64,000 bases of DNA, from positions 41,290 through 105,289 of the forward strand of contig JAUYKV010000036.1 in the NCBI GenBank assembly GCA_030699825.1. The letters run 5' to 3'. Within the stretch, counting starts at the first letter, position 1; each line of letters begins with the position of its first letter. The position numbers and the translations under genes are program-made. This document shows, piece by piece, positions 53,602-61,956 of this stretch. The stretch is from Pseudomonas sp. (lineage in GTDB: Bacteria; Pseudomonadota; Gammaproteobacteria; Pseudomonadales; Pseudomonadaceae). The notes beneath the pieces were generated by a model. That model made no database searches and was not told the origin of the DNA. It saw nothing but the letters and a program-made list of their open reading frames with translations.

Positions 53602-54429
53602 ATGATCTCGTTCGCCTCACGTTGTCTTTCCATTCTTGCCCTTTCGCTGCTGTTGGCCGCGTGCCAGAGCGCGCCACACGGGTCGGGCGCGACCACCGAC
53701 GAACTGCTCGGCGACTTTCGCCTGCTCGAACAGAGCCTGGCCAGCGGCCAGTTGAGCGAAGCCGAAAGCCGGCTCAAAGTCCTGCAGCAGCACGCCAGCA
53801 GCGACGCCCGCCTGGAGCGCTATCAGCGCCAGCTGGCCGAGGCTTATCTGCGCCAAGGACAAACAGCCCTGCAGACCGGCGACCTGGACCGTGCGGCCAA
53901 GGCCCTTGGCCAGGCGCGCCAATTGATGCCGCAGGCGCCCGCGCTGACCACCGGGCTGGGCGGCGCGATTGCCAAGGTCCGGCAAACCGAACTGGAGGCG
54001 GCGGACCTTGCCAGCACCGCCGCCGAACAGGCTGCCGCCCAGGCCCAGGCCGCACGCCGTGAGCAGGCTCGGCAGCTGCACCTGGCCGCCGAGCGCCAAG
54101 CCGCCGCCATCAAGGCGACCGACCATGCGCCGACGCAGCCGCACGCCCAACCGATCGACCCGACCGCACCCAGCAGCACGATTGCCCTGCCGATGCTGGA
54201 CAACCGGGACAACCAGGGTCTCTACCGTCTGCTCGATGCGGTCGCCGCGGAGGTGGTCGAGTGCCGCTGCACGGTGGCTATCCAGGTCCGTCAGACCGGT
54301 GACTATCTGTGGCTCGCCCCGCTGCTCAAGGCCCGGATCGAGCGTCTCGAGCCGGACTTCAGCCCGGCCATGAGTCAGCTGCTCGAGCCCGAGCAGACCC
54401 CGCGACTGCTGCTTAGCCCGCAACGCTAA
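53602..54429 (+). CDS. Hypothetical lipoprotein (PA5502-like)
   Basis: About 275 residues with a lipoprotein signal (MISFASRCLSILALSLLLAAC, Cys in the lipobox LLAAC). A TPR-like helical region follows (FRLLEQSLASGQLSEAESRL, LAEAYLRQGQTALQTGDLDRA), then an Ala/Gln-rich coiled coil and a C-terminal globular part (LYRLLDAVAAEVVECRC). Start 53602 is chosen because it keeps a proper signal; ATG 53587 adds five residues. Function unknown; position matches PA5502 in P. aeruginosa. Confidence 0.75.
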   Translation: MISFASRCLSILALSLLLAACQSAPHGSGATTDELLGDFRLLEQSLASGQLSEAESRLKVLQQHASSDARLERYQRQLAEAYLRQGQTALQTGDLDRAAKALGQARQLMPQAPALTTGLGGAIAKVRQTELEAADLASTAAEQAAAQAQAARREQARQLHLAAERQAAAIKATDHAPTQPHAQPIDPTAPSSTIALPMLDNRDNQGLYRLLDAVAAEVVECRCTVAIQVRQTGDYLWLAPLLKARIERLEPDFSPAMSQLLEPEQTPRLLLSPQR

Positions 54430-54535
54430 GCGGCACAGCCCTTACCGAGGCCGGGTTGTCAGTGCAAAGTACCGGATCGCTCATGCAATCCAGCTATAAC
54501 CATAGGCCTACAAAGATTTTTACGGCCTAAAGAGT

Positions 54536-54570
54536 GCCGGGTAGACTAGGCGCCTTTATGCCTACCCGGC
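54536..54570 (+). promoter_or_regulatory. Hairpin in metN leader
   Basis: GCCGGGTAG (54536-54544) is the exact complement of CTACCCGGC (54562-54570), with AGGCGCCT in the loop. It lies 28 bp before the metN GTG. Could be an attenuator or a protein site. It does not look like a known SAM riboswitch to me. Confidence 0.5.
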
Positions 54571-54598
54571 TGCTCGACAAACCCAAAAGGTTTAACGC

Positions 54599-55606
54599 GT
54601 GATCAACTTCCATCAGGTCCGCAAGGCGTATCGCGTCAACGGCCAAGACATCCCCGCCTTGCAGCCGAGCGACCTGCAGATCGCCCGTGGCGAAGTGTTC
54701 GGCATCATCGGCCATTCCGGTGCCGGCAAGAGCACCCTGCTGCGCCTGATCAACCGCCTGGAAGAGCCTTCCGGCGGGCGCATCCAGGTCGACGGCGAAG
54801 ACGTCACCGCGCTGGATGCGGCTGGTCTGCGGCGCTTCCGCCAGCGGGTCGGGATGATCTTCCAGCACTTCAACCTGCTCTCGTCGAAGACCGTCGCCGC
54901 CAACGTCGCCCTGCCGCTGAAGCTGGCCGGGGTGCTGTCGCGCAGTGCCATGGAGGCCCGGGTGGCCGAACTGCTGGCACGGGTCGGCCTCAGCGAGCAC
55001 GCCAACAAGTACCCGGCGCAACTGTCCGGCGGACAGAAGCAGCGGGTCGGCATCGCCCGCGCCCTGGCCACCGAGCCGAAAATTCTGCTGTGTGACGAGG
55101 CCACCAGCGCCCTCGACCCGCAGACCACCGCCTCGGTGTTGCAGCTGCTGGCGCAGATCAACCGCGAGTTGAACCTGACCATCGTCCTGATCACCCACGA
55201 AATGGACGTGATTCGCCGGGTCTGCGACCGCGTGGCAGTGATGGATGCTGGCGTGATCGTCGAGATGGGCTCGGTGGCCGATGTGTTTCTGCATCCGCAG
55301 CACGCCACCAGCAAACGCTTCGTCCAGGAAGCCGAGCAGGTCGACGAAGACGAGGTGCATGACGACTTCGCCCATGTGGCCGGCAGCATCCTGCGCCTGA
55401 CCTTCCAGGGCCAGGCCACCTACGCGCCGCTGCTCGGCACCGTGGCGCGTGAAACCGGGGTGGATTACAGCATCCTCGCCGGACGCATCGACCACATCAA
55501 GGACACCCCCTACGGCCAGTTGACCCTGGCCCTGACCGGCGGCGACCTGGACGCCGCGCTGGCGTGCTTCGCCGCCGCCGACGTGCACATGGAGGTGCTG
55601 CGCTAA
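54599..55606 (+). CDS. metN: Methionine ABC transporter ATP-binding protein MetN
   Basis: A 335-residue ABC ATPase of methionine import. Walker [11 protein letters not shown], signature [15 protein letters not shown], Walker [13 protein letters not shown], switch ITHEMDV. The C-terminal NIL domain (about 255-335, [14 protein letters not shown]) senses methionine and slows transport. GTG start with AAAAGG upstream. Its TAA overlaps the metI ATG. Confidence 0.95.
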   Translation: MINFHQVRKAYRVNGQDIPALQPSDLQIARGEVFGIIGHSGAGKSTLLRLINRLEEPSGGRIQVDGEDVTALDAAGLRRFRQRVGMIFQHFNLLSSKTVAANVALPLKLAGVLSRSAMEARVAELLARVGLSEHANKYPAQLSGGQKQRVGIARALATEPKILLCDEATSALDPQTTASVLQLLAQINRELNLTIVLITHEMDVIRRVCDRVAVMDAGVIVEMGSVADVFLHPQHATSKRFVQEAEQVDEDEVHDDFAHVAGSILRLTFQGQATYAPLLGTVARETGVDYSILAGRIDHIKDTPYGQLTLALTGGDLDAALACFAAADVHMEVLR

Positions 55607-56283
55607 TGGAGGCTCTCCTGACCCGCCTGTTACCCAATGTCGATTGGGCGGAAATCGGCTACGCCAGCCTCGACACCCTGAGCATGCTCGGCGGCTCGCT
55701 GCTGTTCACCGTGATCCTCGGCCTGCCCCTGGGCGTGCTGCTGTTCCTCTCCGGCCCGCGGCAGATGTTCGAGCAGAAGGCGCTGTACGGCGTGCTGTCG
55801 CTGCTGGTGAACATCCTGCGTTCGGTGCCCTTCGTCATCCTGCTGATCGTGATGATTCCCTTCACCGTGCTGGTCACCGGCACCTCGCTGGGCGTGGCCG
55901 GAGCCATCCCGCCGCTGGTGGTGGGCGCCACGCCGTTCTTCGCCCGCCTGGTGGAAACCGCGTTGCGCGAAGTGGATCGCGGCATCATCGAGGCGACCCA
56001 GGCGATGGGCGCGAGCACCCGCCAGATCGTGCTCAACGCCCTGCTGCCCGAGGCGCTGCCGGGCATCTTTGCCGCCGTGACGGTGACCGCCATCACCCTG
56101 GTGTCCTACACCGCCATGTCCGGTCTGATCGGCGGCGGCGGCCTGGGCGACCTGGCGGTGCGCTACGGCTACCAGCGCTACCAGCCCGACGTGATGCTGG
56201 TCACCGTGGTCCTGCTGCTGGTGCTGGTGCAGATTCTGCAAACCGCCGGCGACAAGCTGGTGGTGCATTTCTCCAGAAAGTAA
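55606..56283 (+). CDS. metI: Methionine ABC transporter permease MetI
   Basis: A 225-residue permease with five helices and the EAA loop (EATQAMGASTRQIVLNALLPEALPG). The ATG overlaps the metN stop (TAATG). Forms the channel for methionine with MetN and MetQ. The frame is open further upstream to 55564 but that region lies in metN. Confidence 0.95.
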   Translation: MEALLTRLLPNVDWAEIGYASLDTLSMLGGSLLFTVILGLPLGVLLFLSGPRQMFEQKALYGVLSLLVNILRSVPFVILLIVMIPFTVLVTGTSLGVAGAIPPLVVGATPFFARLVETALREVDRGIIEATQAMGASTRQIVLNALLPEALPGIFAAVTVTAITLVSYTAMSGLIGGGGLGDLAVRYGYQRYQPDVMLVTVVLLLVLVQILQTAGDKLVVHFSRK

Positions 56284-56322
56284 TGGTTGTGTTCCGGTTA
56301 CGTGTTGAGCCTGACCGCAGTC

Positions 56323-56408
56323 TGTAGGAGCGGCTTCAGCCGCGAAATTTTCGCGTGTTTAGAGGTTTTTCGCGGATAAAGCGGAACGCCGCCCCGGCCG
56401 CTCCTACA
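56323..56408. repeat. REP-like repeat between metI and metQ (GTAGGAGC family)
   Basis: TGTAGGAGCGGCTTCAGCCG at 56323 and a looser inverted arm CCCCGGCCGCTCCTACA ending 56408. It separates metI from metQ in the operon. Confidence 0.85.
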
Positions 56409-56528
56409 AAAGCGTGACGTCTCGATGCAATACATGAACGGGACATCGCCACAATAATCGCCATCGCTACAGAGCACAGCAGGCGACCGGCTATCCGCCG
56501 AACCCGTATCTATCCCACAAGGAGCTAC

Positions 56529-57308
56529 ATGATGAAAAAATTGCTGACCGCCATCGCTGTCGTCGCCGCGTTTTCCAGCGCCGCCCAGGCCGAAACCCTG
56601 AACGTCGCGGCGACTGCCGTACCCCACGCGGAAATCCTCGAGTTCGTCAAACCGGCCCTGGCCAAAGACGGTGTCGAGCTGGATATCAAGGTCTTCACCG
56701 ACTACGTGCAGCCCAACGTGCAGGTCGCCGAAAAGCGCCTGGACGCCAACTTCTTCCAGCACCAGCCGTACCTCGACGAGTTCAACCAGAGCCGCGGCAC
56801 CGAGCTGATCAGCGTCGCCGGCGTGCATGTCGAACCCTTCGGTGCCTACTCGAGCACGATCAAGGACCTCAAGGACCTGCCGCAAGGCGCCAACGTGGTC
56901 ATCCCCAACGACGCCACCAACGGCGGCCGCGCCCTGTTGCTGCTGCAGAAGGCCGGGATCATCACCCTGAAGGACGCCAGCAACATCCTCGCCACGCCGA
57001 AAGACATCGCAGAGAACCCGAAAGCCATCAAGGTGCGGGAACTGGAAGCCGCGACCCTGCCGCGCGTGTTGACCCAGGTCGACCTGGCGCTGATCAACAC
57101 CAACTATGCCCTGGAAGCCAAGCTCAACCCGATCCAGGATGCGCTGATCATCGAAGGCAGCGACTCGCCCTACGTCAACATCCTGGTCGCCCGTGCGGAC
57201 AACAAGGACAGCGCCGCCATGCAGAAACTGGCCAAGGCGCTGAACAGCCCCGAAGTCAAAGCCTTCATCCTGGAGAAGTACCAGGGTGCGGTGGTGCCGG
57301 CGTTCTAA
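56529..57308 (+). CDS. metQ: Methionine ABC transporter binding protein MetQ
   Basis: A 259-residue NlpA-type binding protein. The signal peptide ends AQA-ETL. Conserved parts: VAATAVPHAEILEFVKPAL, ANFFQHQPYLDEFN, VIPNDATNGGRALLLLQ, ALINTNYALEA. Unlike many MetQ proteins no lipobox Cys is present, so it should be soluble in the periplasm. AAGGAG before the ATG. Confidence 0.93.
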   Translation: MMKKLLTAIAVVAAFSSAAQAETLNVAATAVPHAEILEFVKPALAKDGVELDIKVFTDYVQPNVQVAEKRLDANFFQHQPYLDEFNQSRGTELISVAGVHVEPFGAYSSTIKDLKDLPQGANVVIPNDATNGGRALLLLQKAGIITLKDASNILATPKDIAENPKAIKVRELEAATLPRVLTQVDLALINTNYALEAKLNPIQDALIIEGSDSPYVNILVARADNKDSAAMQKLAKALNSPEVKAFILEKYQGAVVPAF

Positions 57309-57329
57309 GCGCTTGCCGCAACGCTTCGC

Positions 57330-57354
57330 AAGCCCGCCTCGTGCGGGCTTTTTT
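57330..57354 (+). terminator. Rho-independent terminator of metNIQ
   Basis: AAGCCCGC / GCGGGCTT stem with loop CTCGT, then TTTT. Confidence 0.85.
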
Positions 57355-57381
57355 GTTGGTTATCACGGTGCCGAAGATCTT

Positions 57382-57521
57382 CGTAGGAGCCCCCCGTCGT
57401 GCAGACGCCGCGCTGTCGCGCAGCAAACTGTGTAGGAGCCAGGGGGACGCCTAGTTCTTGCTGGCGATGCTTTTGATCTGCAGATATTGCCAGATCGCCA
57501 GCAAGCTGGCGCCTACAGACG
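57382..57521. repeat. Interrupted repeat element (GTAGGAGCCAG)
   Basis: GTAGGAGCCAG at 57432 followed by GGGGACGCCTAGTT and then CTTGCTGGCGATG; an inverted partner GATCGCCAGCAAGCTGGCGCCTAC lies at about 57492-57516 (motifs in pieces). A further GTAGGAGCC arm is at about 57383. The rest of the 57309-57649 gap shows no gene. Confidence 0.65.
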
Positions 57522-57649
57522 TTGCGCTCCGGCCTGTTAGCCATTGCAACAACCAATTTGGGCATAGCCTTTTTGTTGGTGCGTAATTGGCCTCACTCGT
57601 ATTGGCCAAGTCGCTCGTCGATTGGCCGCAGAGGTGACACCCCATCAAT

Positions 57650-58285
57650 TCACTCTTGGGGGTTGATCAACCCCGGCAACTGCGCCGCCAGTTTTGCGTT
57701 GTTCAAGGGCGCACGGATGAAGCCGCGCTGGGTGCCGTCGGGGCCGATGATCACCAGGTTGCCGCTGTGGTCGACGGTGTAGTTTTCCTTGCTGGTATCG
57801 GCCGGGATATAGGGAATGCTCAGCGCATTGGCGAACTTCTGCAGGGTGGCTTCCTCACCGGTCAGACCGATGAAGCCGGCATCGAAGTAGGCCAGGTATT
57901 TCTTCAACTGCTCCGGGGTGTCGCGGTTGGGGTCGACGCTGACCAGCACCACCCGTAGTTTGGCGCGGATTTGCTCCGGTAACTCGCCTTGCAGTTGGCG
58001 CAGTTGGGCGAGGGTGGCGGGGCAAATGTCCGGGCAGAAGGTGTAGCCGAAAAACAGCAGGCTCCACTGCTCCTTGAGCTGATTGACCGCCACCGTCTGG
58101 CCGTCCTGATCGATCAGGCTCAGCTCGGGCAGCGTACGGCTTTGCGGCAGCAGCACGATGCCGGCATCGAGCAGCGCAGTCGGGTCGCTCTGCCCTTGGC
58201 TGTTGAGCACTTTGTTGACAGTCAGGCCGAGCACCAGCGCGACTATGGCTACGAGAACGAAAACGGTGATCTGGGTACGGGTCAT
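57650..58285 (-). CDS. SCO family copper chaperone (SenC/PrrC-like)
   Basis: A 211-residue thioredoxin-fold protein anchored by an N-terminal helix (ITVFVLVAIVALVLGLTV). The copper site is C84-P-D-I-C88 in FGYTFCPDICPATL, with the conserved His in YTVDHSGNLVII. SCO proteins help copper loading or thiol reduction of the CuA site of cytochrome c oxidase. Last gene of the minus-strand oxidase assembly run. Confidence 0.92.
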   Translation of the reverse strand: MTRTQITVFVLVAIVALVLGLTVNKVLNSQGQSDPTALLDAGIVLLPQSRTLPELSLIDQDGQTVAVNQLKEQWSLLFFGYTFCPDICPATLAQLRQLQGELPEQIRAKLRVVLVSVDPNRDTPEQLKKYLAYFDAGFIGLTGEEATLQKFANALSIPYIPADTSKENYTVDHSGNLVIIGPDGTQRGFIRAPLNNAKLAAQLPGLINPQE

Positions 58286-58296
58286 GACACCAACGA

Positions 58297-59196
58297 TTAC
58301 AGGTTGAGCAGCAGGTAATGGTCGACCAACAGGGCGATAAACAACAGAAACAGGTACCAGATACTGTACTTGAAGGTGTTGATCGCCGCGTGCGGTTTGC
58401 TGTCACGGTACAGCACCCAGGCCCAGTGCAGAAAGCGCGCGCCCAGGCCGATGGCGCAGACCAGGTAGAGCAGGCCGCTCATGTGGATGGCGTAGGGCAA
58501 CAGGCTGACGGCGAACATCACCAGGGTGTAGAGCAGGATGTGCACCTTGGTGTAGTGCTCGCCGTGGGTCACCGGCAGCATCGGGATGTTGGCCTTGGCG
58601 TATTCGGCCTTGCGGTGAATGGCCAGGGCCCAGAAGTGCGGCGGGGTCCAGGCGAAGATGATCAGCACCAGTAGCAGCGGCTCGGCGGTCAGCTCTCCGG
58701 TGACCGCGACCCAGCCGAGCAGCGGCGGAGCGGCACCAGCCAGGCCGCCGATGACGATGTTCTGCGGCGTGGCGCGCTTGAGAAAGCCGGTATAGATCAC
58801 CGCATAACCGAGCAGCGAAGCGAGGGTCAGCCAGGCGGCCAGTTCGTTGGTGAAGACCAGCAGCAGGCTGAGGCCGGCCACCGCCAGCAGCAGGGCGAAG
58901 CTCAGCGCCGCCAGCGGGGTGACCCGGCCTTCGGCCAGCGGACGCTTGTGGGTGCGCGCCATGATCGAGTCGATGCGCCTGTCCACCACATGGTTGACTG
59001 CCGCCGCCCCCCCGGCGCACAGACCGATGCCCAGGTTGCCGAAAATCAATACCGTCCAGGGCACGCCGGCGCGGGTAGCGAGGAACATGCCGACCAGGGA
59101 TGTGATCAGCATCAGCACTACCACCTTGGGCTTGGTCAGCTCCAGGTAGTCGCGCCAGCTGGCGTGAGCATGTTGTTCGCGCAGTAGAGTAGCCAT
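58297..59196 (-). CDS. cyoE: Protoheme IX farnesyltransferase CyoE
   Basis: A 299-residue membrane prenyltransferase that makes heme O from heme B. Metal-diphosphate motif [20 protein letters not shown]; the second motif is in the region ARTLKR-equivalent [13 protein letters not shown]. About nine helices. In an operon with COX15 and SCO genes; works with COX15 on heme A for the aa3 oxidase. Confidence 0.95.
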   Translation of the reverse strand: MATLLREQHAHASWRDYLELTKPKVVVLMLITSLVGMFLATRAGVPWTVLIFGNLGIGLCAGGAAAVNHVVDRRIDSIMARTHKRPLAEGRVTPLAALSFALLLAVAGLSLLLVFTNELAAWLTLASLLGYAVIYTGFLKRATPQNIVIGGLAGAAPPLLGWVAVTGELTAEPLLLVLIIFAWTPPHFWALAIHRKAEYAKANIPMLPVTHGEHYTKVHILLYTLVMFAVSLLPYAIHMSGLLYLVCAIGLGARFLHWAWVLYRDSKPHAAINTFKYSIWYLFLLFIALLVDHYLLLNL

Positions 59197-59214
59197 GGGG
59201 GTCTCTCCTTGTTG

Positions 59215-60318
59215 TTATGGGCGGGGCAGCTCGAGGCTGCCATGCTCTTGTGGGGTCGACCGGGCGCTCATCAGCCTTGGCCGCGGAGCCATCGGTGTGT
59301 CGGTTTTCGCGGTCGAGGTCGCGATCACAGGTAAGCGTACTCGGTAGTTGATCAACACCATCGTCAGCAGCAATAGCGCGCCACCGGCGTTGTGCGCCAC
59401 CGCCAGCACCAGCGGCAGATGGAAAACCACGTTGCCGATGCCCAGGCTGATCTGCACGCCGAGCGCCAGCAGGAGCAGGCCGGCCAGGCGCGCCAAGCCG
59501 GCGCGACGCAGTTGCCAGGCCAGCAACGGCAGCACCAGGGTCAGCGCCAGCGCGCCCAGGCGATGGCTCATGTGGATGGCCGTGCGCGCGTCGCTGTCGA
59601 GCTGGCCGCCGAGGTAATTCGGGCCGATGTGCTGGGTCAGGTGAAAGCCGTTGGCGAAATCCATCGCCGGCCACCACTTGCCGTGACAGGTTGGCAGGTC
59701 CACGCAGGCAACCGCCGCGTAGTTGCTGCTGACCCAGCCGCCGAGGGCGATCTGGCCGATCACCAGCAGCAGGCCGAGCGCAGCCAGGCTGCGCAGGCGC
59801 GCGGAAAGCCCGGGCAACGGCGCTGCTGCGCCGGACAGGCGCGGGTGCAACCGCAGGCACAGGAGGAACAGCAGGCTGAGGGTGGCAAAGCCGCCGAGCA
59901 AATGGCCGGTCACCACTTGCGGCCAGAGTTTCAGGGTCACCGTCCACATGCCGAAGGCGCCTTGCAGGATCACCAGCCCGAGCAGCAACAGCGGCAGTTT
60001 CAACGGTTGCCCCGGCTCGCCGCGACGGCGCAGCGCCTGCGCCGCCAGCGCCAGGATCACCAGGCCGAGACTAGCGGCAAAATAGCGGTGGATCATCTCG
60101 TACCAGCCCTTGGCCACCTCCACCGGCGCCTCGGGGAAGCGCGCTTCGGCCAGCGCCTGCTGCTGCTCGCTCATGGGCACCGCGAGAAATCCGTAGCAAC
60201 CGGGCCAATCGGGGCAGCCCAGCCCTGCGTGAGTGAGCCGGGTATAGGCGCCGAGCAGCACCACCACCACGGCCAGCAGGGTGGCGAACAAGGCCAAGCG
60301 GTAACCGGGTTTGCCCAT
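59215..60318 (-). CDS. ctaA: Heme A synthase (COX15/CtaA)
   Basis: A 367-residue membrane protein. Heme-ligand His-containing blocks: LGAYTRLTHAGLGCPDWPGCYG, EMIHRYFAASLGLVIL, HMSHRLGALALTLVLP, AVAHNAGGALLLLT. It oxidises the heme O methyl group to a formyl to make heme A. AGGAG precedes ATG 60318; the 60360 extension is not needed. Confidence 0.94.
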   Translation of the reverse strand: MGKPGYRLALFATLLAVVVVLLGAYTRLTHAGLGCPDWPGCYGFLAVPMSEQQQALAEARFPEAPVEVAKGWYEMIHRYFAASLGLVILALAAQALRRRGEPGQPLKLPLLLLGLVILQGAFGMWTVTLKLWPQVVTGHLLGGFATLSLLFLLCLRLHPRLSGAAAPLPGLSARLRSLAALGLLLVIGQIALGGWVSSNYAAVACVDLPTCHGKWWPAMDFANGFHLTQHIGPNYLGGQLDSDARTAIHMSHRLGALALTLVLPLLAWQLRRAGLARLAGLLLLALGVQISLGIGNVVFHLPLVLAVAHNAGGALLLLTMVLINYRVRLPVIATSTAKTDTPMAPRPRLMSARSTPQEHGSLELPRP

Positions 60319-60368
60319 CGTGAAACTCCTTTGTTGCGGCGCAGGCTGGAAGCAGCCCAATCTGCGCG

Positions 60369-60953
60369 TCAGCCGATCTGGGAAATCTTCAGCAAATGCC
60401 GCAGGTCGTTGAGAATCGCCTTGCCCTTGCTGCGGCTGTCGTAGCGCAGCACCAGATTGCCGTGCGGATCGACTATCCAGAGTTGCGCGCCTTCGGCTTT
60501 GCCAGCGATTTCGGCATAGACCTGGGGCTCCAGTGAATAGCGGCTCAACTGCGGAAACTCGCGACGCAGCAGCGCGTCATAGTCATCGGCCAGGGGCTGG
60601 GTGCTGGCCAGGGCATGGGAGGCCCGTGCGGTATCACGATTGAGGCCGATATGAATCTGTCGGGCGAGAAACACCAGTTGCTTGCAGTCCGCATCGCAGG
60701 CATCCGGCACTGTCACCAGCAACTGCCAGCGCACCTCCTGCGCGCCGCTCACGCCGAGATCCGCACGGGTCTGGCCGTTGCCGATCAACTCGCCGTGGTA
60801 GCTGCGGGTTTCCGGTACCCAGAAGCGCCACTGGTACATGGCGCTGGCCAGGATCATCGGGCCGATAACCACGGCGAGCAGCATGATCAGCTGCAGGCGC
60901 CCGCGGCGACGGCGGCTGGGCGACACTTCAGGCAGAGTGATGGCTGGGTTCAT
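60369..60953 (-). CDS. Hypothetical oxidase-cluster membrane protein (PA0111-like)
   Basis: A 194-residue protein with one N-terminal membrane helix (LQLIMLLAVVIGPMILASAM) and a periplasmic thioredoxin-like domain: WQLLVTVPDACDADCKQLVFLARQIHIGL (with Cys pair), then LWIVDPHGNLVLRYDSR. Conserved in cytochrome c oxidase clusters; likely an assembly or copper/thiol factor (inference). Overlaps the SURF1 gene. Confidence 0.8.
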   Translation of the reverse strand: MNPAITLPEVSPSRRRRGRLQLIMLLAVVIGPMILASAMYQWRFWVPETRSYHGELIGNGQTRADLGVSGAQEVRWQLLVTVPDACDADCKQLVFLARQIHIGLNRDTARASHALASTQPLADDYDALLRREFPQLSRYSLEPQVYAEIAGKAEGAQLWIVDPHGNLVLRYDSRSKGKAILNDLRHLLKISQIG

Positions 60954-61659
60954 GGCGAGTCTCCCGCGCGTTATGCAAACCTAAATAGATGAACAGGCCG
61001 AGCAAGGCCGTTGCCAGAGCGAACCATTGAACAGCATAGCCCAGGTGTTTATCCGGGCTCATGGCGACCACCGGCCAGTCGACCCGCAAAGAGCCGGGGC
61101 CGGGCTCCAGGCGCAGCTCGTGGCCCAGACCCGTGCGGCCCAGCTGCCGCCAGAGCTCGTCCGGCTTGACCGCGCCGATCACGCGCGGCCAGGTACTGCT
61201 CTGCGCTCCCTGCTGCAGTTGCAGGCCATCACCCAGGGGCACGTAGACCGTGGCCTGCAGCCGTAACGGCGTATCGGGGGTGGCGAACGCCGGGGTTATC
61301 CGGCGATCCGGCCAGGGCAGCCAGCCGCGATTGAGCAACAGCCAGAGACCGCTGGCCTGGTCATGAAAGGGTTGCAGGACTTCGACGCCCGCCTGGCCAT
61401 CACGGGTGCGGTTATCCAGCAGAAAACTGTGCCGCGCATCGAAATAACCCTGCAGTTGAACCCGCGCATAGGCAGGATTCGTCAGGTTTGCCAGCTCGGC
61501 GATAGCGATAGGTGCGGCCAGCTGCCGGGCCTGATGGGCCGCCAGCAATTCGCGCTTTTCCTCGGCACGCGCCAGTTGCCAGAAACCCAGGCCGATCAGC
61601 CCAGGAAACAGCAGCAGCACCAGCAGACTGGGCAGCCAGCCGGGGCGAAAGGCGCTCAT
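60928..61659 (-). CDS. SURF1 family oxidase assembly protein
   Basis: A 243-residue protein with an N-terminal helix (LLVLLLFPGLIGLGFWQLARAEEKR, split) and a C-terminal helix (YAVQWFALATALLGLFIYLG), separated by a periplasmic domain (FLLDNRTRDGQAGVEVL, LLNRGWLPWP). SURF1 delivers heme A to oxidase subunit I. Overlaps the next gene by 26 bp. ATG 61659. Confidence 0.9.
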   Translation of the reverse strand: MSAFRPGWLPSLLVLLLFPGLIGLGFWQLARAEEKRELLAAHQARQLAAPIAIAELANLTNPAYARVQLQGYFDARHSFLLDNRTRDGQAGVEVLQPFHDQASGLWLLLNRGWLPWPDRRITPAFATPDTPLRLQATVYVPLGDGLQLQQGAQSSTWPRVIGAVKPDELWRQLGRTGLGHELRLEPGPGSLRVDWPVVAMSPDKHLGYAVQWFALATALLGLFIYLGLHNARETRHEPSHHSA

Positions 61660-61734
61660 CGTGCACGCGCCGAAGCGCGGACCAGACTGGTTATACTGCA
61701 TCTGCAGGACATTCCTCTCCCCCCGGAGTTACGC

Positions 61735-61938
61735 ATGCTCAAGATCGCAATCGTCCTCTTGTTACTGGCCACCGTGATCAGCTTGTTCAGCGGCTTGTTC
61801 TTCCTGGTCAAGGACGAGGGTCGCTCTTCCCGGTTGGTCAACTCCCTGATCGTTCGGGTCTCGCTCACGGCCCTGACTGTAGCCCTGATTGCCTGGGGCT
61901 TCTATAGCGGCCAACTGGTGTCCCAGGTGACCTGGTAA
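61735..61938 (+). CDS. DUF2909 twin transmembrane protein
   Basis: A 67-residue protein with two hydrophobic helices (IAIVLLLLATVISLFSGLFF and ALTVALIAWGFYSG), typical of DUF2909. CCCCGGAGT precedes ATG 61735. Encoded on the strand opposite the rest of the oxidase cluster. Function unknown, but the family is tied to aa3 oxidase loci. Confidence 0.85.
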   Translation: MLKIAIVLLLLATVISLFSGLFFLVKDEGRSSRLVNSLIVRVSLTALTVALIAWGFYSGQLVSQVTW

Positions 61939-61956
61939 GTAGCTTTGCCGCGAGTG

